Positions 18,546 through 26,800 of a stretch of 38,810 nucleotides of DNA are shown here, piece by piece. How positions within the stretch are numbered: the first letter of the stretch is position 1; each line of letters opens with the position of its first letter. The stretch lies in IMG/VR virus record IMGVR_UViG_3300043469_000137, positions 1-38,810 of that record; one strand, written 5' to 3'. Made by a program: the position numbers and the translations under genes. This DNA comes from a virus. The notes under the pieces were generated by a model that was not told the origin of the DNA, made no database searches, and was given only the letters and a program-made list of their open reading frames with translations.

Positions 18546-20414
18546 ATGGGACGCAAACCAGGGGTACAATCGGTACCAAAGGACGAGGCGCAAGCCAAGG
18601 TCCTAGCCCTACTAGAGCAGGGTTCGACCATTACCGCCGCTATGGCCGCCGTAGGTCGAAACGACACCACCTTCCGTCAATGGTCTATGGTGGATGAAGA
18701 TTTTAAAGAAAAGGCAGACAAAGCCCGCCTCGCGGGTAAAGGCATCAAGGCTGACCTAGCCGATTTGAAAGATATGCCCTTTCCTGCTTTTTCTCAGCAG
18801 TTCCTAGATTCAAGACTTTTTGAACACCAGTTAAACTGGATTGACCTGATTGAAGGTCGTGAACCAAGTTGGATGCCAGAGGGTATGACCTACGAACCTG
18901 GAGACCCCAACCGTGTTCTGATTAACGTGCCACCCGAGCACGCCAAGTCAACCACGATTACCACCAACTACGTAACGTACAGAATTGTAACTAACCCTAA
19001 TGCTCGAGTAATTATCGTCTCGAAGACACAGGGTATGGCTCGCAAGTTCTTGGGTGCAATCAAAACCCGACTTAGCCACCCAGCATATATGAAACTACAG
19101 ACGGCCTTCGGCCCTAATGGTGGCTACAAGGCGGATGCAACACAATGGTCCGCCGATATGATTTACTTGGGTACAGGACGTGACTCTGGTGAGAAAGACC
19201 CTACGGTTCAAGCCCTAGGCTTTGGCTCACAGATTTACGGAGCACGTGCTGACCTGATTATCCTTGACGACGTTGTTATGGGTTCTAATGCCCATGAGTG
19301 GGAAAAGCAGATTGAGTGGCTCCAGAAGGAAGTTATCACTCGTCTTGGTCGTCACGGTAAACTTGTAATCGTAGGAACACGTGTGTCTCCTATCGACCTC
19401 TACAAGATGATACGTAGCGGAGACCAATGGACAGGTGGCAAGACCCCCTTCACGTACTGCGCTATGCCAGCAGTTCTCGAATTTGATGAGAACCCCACTA
19501 AATGGAAAACGCTATGGCCTGCGACAGACCAGCAAGAAAACGATTTGGATGATGTACTTGAAAATGGATTATACCCCAAGTGGGATGGACCCTCGCTCTT
19601 TAAGCGTCGCTCTGAGGTCGCTCCGTCAGTTTGGGCTATGGTCTACCAACAAGAAGACGTCGAGTCCGACTCTATCTTTCCGCCAGCAGCAATTGCAGGA
19701 TGCGTTAATAGTATGCGAAAGCGCGGACCGCTTAAACCAGATACTCCAGGGCACCCGCGCAGAATCGAAGGAACCTACACAGTAATCGGTCTTGACCCTG
19801 CTATGGCAGGTGCTACCGCTGCAGTTGTGGCTACTTACAATAAGGCTGATGGACGCATCTATCTTCTTGACTGTATCAATATGACTGAGCCTACGCCAGC
19901 CAAGATTCAGACTTTGCTTGAAGAGTGGATTATCAAGTACAAGCCACAAGAACTAAGAATTGAAATCAACGCCCACCAGAAGGCATACGTGCTAGATGAT
20001 GTGCTCAGGGATTTCTGTACAATACATGGATGCCAACTCAAGCCCCACTATACAAGCAAGAACAAGTGGGACTCCAACTTTGGTGTAGCATCTATGGCAG
20101 CACTCTTTGGAACGATTAAAGATGAGCGTTTCCAGGATAACAACTTAATTGAACTTCCTTCTAACGAAGGTTCTGAGGGGCTAAAGTCCTTGGTGCAGCA
20201 ACTTATCACCTGGAAGCCTGATACCAGAAACCCTACCGACTGCGTTATGGCGCTTTGGTTCGTAATCATCCGCATACGCGAGTTGATGCAACAGTCGGGA
20301 TTAGGAGTTAAGTACCAGCAGAACAGGTGGGCCACACGGTCCCAACGCTCGAGTCGTGGAACTATTAACTTAGATGATGCTTACTCAGCGCAATGGAATG
20401 AAAACTACGGATAG
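18546..20414 (+). CDS. terL: Terminase large subunit with N-terminal small-subunit-like HTH, 622 aa
   Basis: Packaging motor. Walker A-type VPPEHAKST at residues 128-136, Walker B ADLIILDD at 235-242 and a C-terminal RNase-H-fold nuclease starting TVIGLDPAMAGATAAVV with later DCVMALWF show both ATPase and DNA-cutting domains. Residues 13-65 (AQAKVLALLEQGSTITAAMAAVGRNDTTFRQWSMVDEDFKEKADKAR) look like the helix-turn-helix of small terminase subunits, and no separate small subunit gene is seen, so the two roles may be fused. SD AGGAG six bases before ATG. It opens the late operon. Confidence 0.9.
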   Translation: MGRKPGVQSVPKDEAQAKVLALLEQGSTITAAMAAVGRNDTTFRQWSMVDEDFKEKADKARLAGKGIKADLADLKDMPFPAFSQQFLDSRLFEHQLNWIDLIEGREPSWMPEGMTYEPGDPNRVLINVPPEHAKSTTITTNYVTYRIVTNPNARVIIVSKTQGMARKFLGAIKTRLSHPAYMKLQTAFGPNGGYKADATQWSADMIYLGTGRDSGEKDPTVQALGFGSQIYGARADLIILDDVVMGSNAHEWEKQIEWLQKEVITRLGRHGKLVIVGTRVSPIDLYKMIRSGDQWTGGKTPFTYCAMPAVLEFDENPTKWKTLWPATDQQENDLDDVLENGLYPKWDGPSLFKRRSEVAPSVWAMVYQQEDVESDSIFPPAAIAGCVNSMRKRGPLKPDTPGHPRRIEGTYTVIGLDPAMAGATAAVVATYNKADGRIYLLDCINMTEPTPAKIQTLLEEWIIKYKPQELRIEINAHQKAYVLDDVLRDFCTIHGCQLKPHYTSKNKWDSNFGVASMAALFGTIKDERFQDNNLIELPSNEGSEGLKSLVQQLITWKPDTRNPTDCVMALWFVIIRIRELMQQSGLGVKYQQNRWATRSQRSSRGTINLDDAYSAQWNENYG

Positions 20415-20423
20415 GAAACTAAT

Positions 20424-20807
20424 ATGCCAGTTCCACTAGTGGGAATAGCAGTTACTGCAGCAGCAAAATTAGCAGCAAAGAAACTTGCGCAAAATGCCAC
20501 AAAAAAGGCCGCGACGGCTGCGGTTCGTGCTCGCGCTAACTCTGCAGCAGCGGCAAAAGCAGTTGCCCCTAAAAAATCAACTCGTCCAGTTAAGTACGCA
20601 AAGCGTGTTTATCGTCCAGGAGAAAAAATTAAAGTTGATAGTAACCCAGCCCCAGTGAGAAAAGTTGTTCCAGCAATACCTCTTGGACGTGGTACGGCTA
20701 ACGTTACTAGAAAAGTAACTAAAGTTCGCAGTACTCTTGCTAATGGCAGAAAAACAAACCCTGTCTTAAAGATTTCTGGCACACGTACTACTAATCCAAA
20801 TAAATAA
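20424..20807 (+). CDS. Basic Ala/Lys-rich protein between terminase and portal, 127 aa
   Basis: MPVPLVGIAVTAAAKLAAKK opens an Ala/Lys helix (residues 1-50, KKLAQNATKKAATAAVRARANSAAAA, histone-like), then a Pro/Lys/Arg-rich tail (VYRPGEKIKVDSNPAPVRKVVP, GTRTTNPNK). Very basic throughout. It may bind packaged DNA or act with terminase; no family recognised. The SD is weak (GGAAACTAAT). Confidence 0.55.
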   Translation: MPVPLVGIAVTAAAKLAAKKLAQNATKKAATAAVRARANSAAAAKAVAPKKSTRPVKYAKRVYRPGEKIKVDSNPAPVRKVVPAIPLGRGTANVTRKVTKVRSTLANGRKTNPVLKISGTRTTNPNK

Positions 20808-20832
20808 TTTTTAAATCTACGTTAGGACAACA

Positions 20833-22605
20833 ATGGCATTACCAATCGAAGGCATAGTACAAAAGGTCGAGTCTTTACGACTCCGCCATAGTGCTAGAGA
20901 TGCTCGTAACCTTGATGTCCTTGCTGTACGCAAGGGAAAGATTACAGAAGTCTACCCTGATTTCTTCCCAGACGGCGTTAATACTAACGTAGTAGCCAAC
21001 TTTATTGACGTGGTAGCCCGTGACCTTTCTGAGGTTATGGCGCCACTTCCAGCGATTAACTGTTCAGCAGCCAACTCTGTCAATGACCGAGCACGTAACT
21101 TTGCTGACAAGCGTACTCGCATCGCTTCAAACTACTTCCAGCACTCAGACCTAGCAGTACAGATGTACTCAGGTGCTGACTGGTTTATCACATATGGATT
21201 TATCCCGTTCCTAATCGAACTGGATGAAGAAAGCAAACTGCCACGAATCCGCATAGAAAATCCTGTTGGGGCTTACCCAGACTTTGACCGCTATGGGCGA
21301 TGCGTTGCATATGCTAAGAAATACGTAATGACACTAGGTGACCTGTGTTCACAGTTCCCTGAATATGAAGTTCAATTACTTGGCCGTCAAGGCTACAAGC
21401 AGAACCTCAATGTTCCAATCGAACTGGTTCGTTACTACGATAAAGACCAGTCAGTTATCTATGTGCCAGCAAAAGAGAATTTAGTTCTATCACAGGCTAA
21501 AAATCCCCTTGGTAAAATGATGGTTGTCGTTGCGCGTAAGCCTTCTATTGATGGTGAACTGCGCGGACAATTCGACGACGTATTAGGTATCCAACTTCTC
21601 CGCAACCGTTTCGCCTTACTGGCTATGGAAGCAGCAGAGAAGAGTGTCCAAGCACCTATCGTGCTACCAAACGACGTACAAGAACTCCAGTTGGGTGGCG
21701 ATGCGGTTATCCGTACTGCCAACCCTGCTGGTGTTCGACGCGTGGAACTCACACTTCCACAAGGTGCCTTTACTGAACAGACATTACTTAACCAAGAACT
21801 ACGAGTTGGTACTCGTTATCCAGAAGGACGTACTGGAAATATTGACGCTACTGTTGTTACTGGACAGGGCGTACAGGCTCTCATGGGTGCCTTTGATACC
21901 CAAGTTAAATCAGCACAGGCAATCTTTGCAGCGGCACTTCGTGACGTTATTGCAACTTGCTTTGAGGTTGACGAAAAGATTTATCCAGAAACAAAGACCA
22001 TTCGTGGTGTAGATTCTGGTTCTCCATACGAAGTTGAGTACAGACCATCAAAGGACATCAAGGGTGACTACTCTGCAGATGTACGCTATGGAATGCTTGC
22101 TGGCCTAAACCCAGCCCAAGGACTTATCTTCATGCTACAGGCTCTTAGCGGTGGTCTTATCTCTAAGGATATGGCTATGCGTGAACTTCCATTCACGGTT
22201 AACGTTACACAAGAATTAGAAAAGATTGAAGTTGAAGGACTACGTGCTTCTCTTCTTAGTTCTATTAGTGCTTTGACACAGGCGATTCCACAAATGGCTT
22301 CAACTGGGGGCGATGTTTCACCAATCATCACTAAAATTGCTGCGGTTATTAAATCGCGTCAAAAGGGTCTAGCCCTAGAAGACGCTGTTGGCGATATATT
22401 CGCTCCGCAGCAGCAGGTTCCTCCTGCTGGTGCACCAAGTACTCCTGTCGAGCAGCCGTCCCCTGTTCCAGGTGGCGCTCCAGCAGGAGGCGCTCCTTCT
22501 CCAGAAGGCTTAGCACCTCAAGCACCACCACCTGATTTACAAACAATTCTGTCCACTCTAAGTGGCAGCGGCAAAACAAGCGGACGAGTAACAACTAGGG
22601 GATAA
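20833..22605 (+). CDS. Portal protein, 590 aa
   Basis: Position just after terminase and size fit a portal. The sequence holds RNLDVLAVRKGKITEVYPDFFPDGVNTNVVANFIDVVARDLSE near the N-terminus, GFIPFLIELDEESKLPRIRIENPVGAYPDFDRYGRC (about 120-155), long helical stretches in the centre and a Pro/Gly/Ala-rich C-terminal tail (QQQVPPAGAPSTPVEQPSP). The dodecameric portal would connect head and tail and guide DNA entry. Which portal subfamily is not clear by eye. Confidence 0.75.
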   Translation: MALPIEGIVQKVESLRLRHSARDARNLDVLAVRKGKITEVYPDFFPDGVNTNVVANFIDVVARDLSEVMAPLPAINCSAANSVNDRARNFADKRTRIASNYFQHSDLAVQMYSGADWFITYGFIPFLIELDEESKLPRIRIENPVGAYPDFDRYGRCVAYAKKYVMTLGDLCSQFPEYEVQLLGRQGYKQNLNVPIELVRYYDKDQSVIYVPAKENLVLSQAKNPLGKMMVVVARKPSIDGELRGQFDDVLGIQLLRNRFALLAMEAAEKSVQAPIVLPNDVQELQLGGDAVIRTANPAGVRRVELTLPQGAFTEQTLLNQELRVGTRYPEGRTGNIDATVVTGQGVQALMGAFDTQVKSAQAIFAAALRDVIATCFEVDEKIYPETKTIRGVDSGSPYEVEYRPSKDIKGDYSADVRYGMLAGLNPAQGLIFMLQALSGGLISKDMAMRELPFTVNVTQELEKIEVEGLRASLLSSISALTQAIPQMASTGGDVSPIITKIAAVIKSRQKGLALEDAVGDIFAPQQQVPPAGAPSTPVEQPSPVPGGAPAGGAPSPEGLAPQAPPPDLQTILSTLSGSGKTSGRVTTRG

Positions 22606-22606
22606 A

Positions 22607-23176
22607 ATGACAACGTTAGTAGCGATTCAAGGTGACGGTTGGTCGGTACTAGGATGCGATTCAAGAATCAGCGATGATGATGGACGTTTCCAAGTTTCTA
22701 AAACTCCCAAGATAGTTGAAAACAACGGTATTCTAATTGCTGGTTGTGGTTCATCCCGTGCAAGTAATATCTTGCATTATGGATATGCACAACCTAAGCC
22801 AACACTTAAAGAAGACCTTGATAGATTCATGAGTCAAAAATTTATACCAGAGATGCGTAAGCATTTTATTGATGCTGGCATTGATATGAAAGAAGATGGG
22901 GACATTGCAACAAATGAAGGTGGTTTCCTCGTCTCGGTTAAAGGACAGATTTACTCAGTCCAAGATGACTACTCTTGGGACACCGATATTCGTAATGTAT
23001 ATGTTATGGGTTCTGGCGGCGATATTGCCCTCGGTGCGCTGGCAGCGTTGGGTGTATCGAAAGTAAGAACTGTAGCACAGGCTGAAACAATGGTTCGCAA
23101 GGCTATCGCATATGCAATCCAATACGATATGTATTGCTCTGAACCCATTCACACATTTACTCAATATTCTAAGTAG
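22607..23176 (+). CDS. Proteasome-beta / HslV-like Ntn hydrolase, 189 aa
   Basis: MTTLVAIQGDGWSVLGCDSRI begins like proteasome beta and HslV subunits: after Met removal Thr2 would be the N-terminal nucleophile. GCDSR gives the conserved Asp and Arg, SKTPKIVENNGILIAGCGSSRASN matches the region with the catalytic Lys and the G-type turn, and VYVMGSGGDIALGALAALG matches the GSGG-A-A helix of the fold. The length (189) is close to HslV. It lies between portal and the internal protein genes, where prohead proteases are usually encoded, so head maturation is a fair inference; blocking or mimicking the host proteasome is another. SD AGGGGAT before ATG. Confidence 0.75.
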   Translation: MTTLVAIQGDGWSVLGCDSRISDDDGRFQVSKTPKIVENNGILIAGCGSSRASNILHYGYAQPKPTLKEDLDRFMSQKFIPEMRKHFIDAGIDMKEDGDIATNEGGFLVSVKGQIYSVQDDYSWDTDIRNVYVMGSGGDIALGALAALGVSKVRTVAQAETMVRKAIAYAIQYDMYCSEPIHTFTQYSK

Positions 23177-23184
23177 GAGATATA

Positions 23185-23637
23185 ATGGCAAAAGGCGGAT
23201 ACAGACCAACTGCACCACAGAACAATACTGGAGTTTCTGGTACTGGTGGAGCAGGCTCTAAAGATGGACAGCCTAATCGTTATATGTCAGGTGGCACCTA
23301 CGGTGCATCAAAAGCATTGAATGAACAACAACAAGGTGCACCAATGGCGCAAGCGCCTACTGGAAGTTCTTCTGCAGAAAGCGCAATTCCTAACATGCCA
23401 CAACTTGGTACGCTATTAGACCCAACTAATAATCCATCAGAACCAATTACTGCTGGCAGTGACTTCGGTCCTGGTGCTGGAAGCGATGCAATGCCTAAAA
23501 ACATTTCCGCTAATACACGTCCAGAAGAGAACCAAGCAATCATTGCTCAGTACCTTCCAGACCTGATTCAGGCTGCAAGTTATCAAGGTGCTCCAGATTC
23601 ATTCAAGCGATTCGTTAACTATCTAGCGAGCAAATAA
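23185..23637 (+). CDS. Low-complexity head-region protein, 150 aa
   Basis: The first 110 residues are Gly/Ser/Pro/Gln/Asn-rich and probably disordered (MAKGGYRPTAPQNNTGVSG). The last 40 residues (ENQAIIAQYLPDLIQAASYQGAPDSFKRFVNYLASK) form a short helical domain. Similar small proteins occur between portal and capsid genes in related phages; role unknown. SD TAGGAGATATA. The stop overlaps the next ATG (TAATGA). Confidence 0.6.
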   Translation: MAKGGYRPTAPQNNTGVSGTGGAGSKDGQPNRYMSGGTYGASKALNEQQQGAPMAQAPTGSSSAESAIPNMPQLGTLLDPTNNPSEPITAGSDFGPGAGSDAMPKNISANTRPEENQAIIAQYLPDLIQAASYQGAPDSFKRFVNYLASK

Positions 23638-23849
23638 TGAGCAAGGCAGCATGGCTACCAGGTAGCCTCTTTGACAATATCGATAAGTTTGCCAATTCAC
23701 TTGGCTATCAAAATGCAGGCATTGCAATGGAACTTGCTATGATGTCTTGGAAGTCCCCAGAAGAACGCGATTCATTCATCATGGCTATTACTGATGAAGA
23801 CGTTAAGGGCGGAACAGAGAAAAATTACTTTAAAACCTTTAGGGGGTAA
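23637..23849 (+). CDS. Unknown small head-region protein, 70 aa
   Basis: MSKAAWLPGSLFDNIDKFAN continues as a helical protein (GIAMELAMMSWKSPEERDSFIMAITDEDV) ending KNYFKTFRG. Start overlaps the upstream stop. AGGGGGT at its end is the SD for the giant gene downstream, so expression is coupled. No family recognised. Confidence 0.6.
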   Translation: MSKAAWLPGSLFDNIDKFANSLGYQNAGIAMELAMMSWKSPEERDSFIMAITDEDVKGGTEKNYFKTFRG

Positions 23850-23851
23850 GC

Positions 23852-26800
23852 ATGGGAGCATGGAATGACTTCACAAGTGCTCTCTCTAGCATTGGTGCCG
23901 TTGGAAAAAGACTAACAGGTGGCGGTTCCTACCTCAGCGAAGATGAACTTCGCAGAGAAAAAGAATTACATAATACAGTAAAGAATGCTCTTAGCGAAGT
24001 AGACCAAGCCATCAGTGTAATTCCTGGTGCTGGTATTGCAAAAAAAGTAGCAGCCAAGACTGGAGACTATCTTCTTCGTGGAGCAGTTGCTCTTAACACA
24101 GAGGTTCTATCACCATACATCTTTCGTCCACTATCAACAGTTGGACTTCTAACTGACACGTCTTCCCCACTCTATAAAAAGGGTGAGTATGAAGAGGGAT
24201 TTCAGTTTGATGATATTAAGGCTGCCTACAATCGTAGCGCCAAGGTATCCACAATGCAGGCTCTTACTAAGTCTGATTTAATTCCAGGTATCAAGCCTTT
24301 ATCTTCTATAGTTCTATCTACTGGTAATATTGATTTAGACCAAGTGGATTTGTGGAACGATGCAAGCATCCAGAAGAACTACGTAGACAATGCTGTAGGT
24401 CGCTGGTTTACTGGTATTGGTGATTTTGTTGTAGGCAATGCTGCACTTGGTGCAGTTGGTAAGGTTGCAGGTATTGCTGCTAAGGCAGGCGGAGCCAAGG
24501 CTGGACTTTACACTGCTAAGAAAACAATTGATGAACTAGAAGCGGATATGAATAACGGCATACTATATGCCAAGAGTAATGGAACTGCTGGAAGTCAGAC
24601 AGTTTCTGGTACTCACATGAATCTTCTTGCTGAATCCAAAGATTTTGGCGTCATTTCAGACCTAGTTGGCAAATACAGCACTAATGGTCGTTTAGTTAAC
24701 CTTGTTCGTGATGCTTCTACCCCTGACGCAGTTAAAGACCTTATTCTTGCAGATAAAGGCAATGTTGCTGCATTAGGTCGTCTTGCTGCTACTAATCCAG
24801 ATGATTTGTTTGATTTATCAGGTACAGCGGCACAATTGCAAAGTAAATTTGTACAGACTGGCAAAGTATATATCCCAGAAGGTGCAGCAGTTCAACGCTT
24901 AAAGTCAGCATACGATGCTGCTATAGCAAAGAACCCACAATTCGTTAAGATTCGTGAAGCATTCTTTGATGATAATTACAGCCCACTTGTTGGTGGTAAG
25001 GCATTTATGCCTATTGAGCCAGCATTTGCCAAGGGTGCATACCTAAAGGGTTCAGAAACCCTACGTAATCTTAAGAGCGCAGCCCGTTTCCGCGAGTTTG
25101 ATGAACTTGGTGACTTCCTAGAAGTACGACTAGGTAACAAAGTCGGTGGCGCAGTAACAAGTTTAGTTAAAATGACAAGCCGTCAGACCGAATATAAGCC
25201 ATTAGGCTTTGTTACGTTCTCTGGTGTACGTCCACTTGATGGTCGTATTGAGTTAAATGCCTTCATGAATAACATTAAGTTGTTCAAAGATGGTAATGCA
25301 TCTGTCGAAGTTGCTCCAAATGTATTCAAAAAAGTTGGCGATGTACGTCGCGACTTTGAAGAACAATACATGAAGTCAATTGGTACTGATGAGATTGCAA
25401 CTCTTGATAAGATTGATGAGCAGATTGGCCGTATGCTTGCATACAAGGCTGGTATCTATAATGAAGATGAGATTATTAACCACATCCGTACCTTCCGAGG
25501 CAACGTTAATCGTGGTATTGATACATTAAAGTCAAATGGCTTTGCTATTGGACACGATGGGCGACGCATTGAGACTAATGCACAGACTGTACGCCAACTA
25601 GAAGAGTCATATCGCTTTACACCTTGGGATTCTATCGAATCACAGATGAACCTAGCAACTGAAACCAGTAAATTAAAGGTTGTAGGAGTAAATGCTGGCA
25701 AGGCTGCTCAACAGGTATTCCGTGACTTAAACCGTATCTGGACATTTGACGTACTTGTACGCCCTATGTACATTGTTAAGCAGTCAATTGCTGAACCTAT
25801 TGTTAGTGCTACCATCTCACAAGGTATGGACTTCATCTGGAAAGATGTAGTTGGTATTACAGATAGAGCATTCCGTAACCTAGGCAATACTGTTGCTTAC
25901 GGCATCAAAAAGAATTTTAATCGCAAGGAATGGAAAGCGGTTAACAACGCTGTCAAGGATAAGCAAGCAGCCTATTTAAAGGCTTCTGCTATCAAGGATA
26001 TGCTACAAGTTGAGGTAGAAGACCTACTTAAGGGTGGGGCATCTCCTGCCGTAAAGGCATCTGCTCTTACTGCAGCACGCAAGGAACTTCAATCTGCTGG
26101 TGCTTTAATGGATAACATTGAGTTGGACTTGCGCTCAGCAATGGTTCCACTTGGAATGAAAGAAGCGATTCCTAGTCTTACAACGCTAGAACGCCGTTTA
26201 GCATTTATTGAGGCTAAGCCTAATACAATTACAAAGGCAAAAAGTGCTGAGATTGCTAAGGCTAAAGCATCTATTGATAACTACAAAGACATCATTAGAA
26301 AGATGGCTATCAATAAGAATGTTATCAAGAATGCAGATAATGCGCTTGAAGATGCTTATAAGACTGTAGATAACATCCTAAACGAATTAAAGCCTGCATT
26401 AAAAGCACAGGCAGATGTTTGGGCTAAGCCAGCAGCATTCAAGAAGCGCTACTATGCTAAAGAGAACCAGACACGCGTTGTCAATGGCGAACTCGTAAGC
26501 ATTGATTCTTTCGTAACTGGAACTAATAACTTTAGTGCAGCGATGCGTGCTGAAATCAGCAATGCTCGTACTGCAGACCTTAACTTCTTGGGTGAATTAT
26601 CCGTAGGTACACGTCAAGGAATCATCCAACGTAAGGTTCCAACAACTGCTGTAGGGGTTGCTGACCCACTATACTTTGGTGAACTGGCACATGTTGCTAA
26701 CCGCATCATCCGCCAAGACCCACTAATGGATTTAATCCTTGCTGGTACACCAATGGCTGAACTTAAGCGTTGGGCAGCAAGTCAACAAGGTATATCATAC

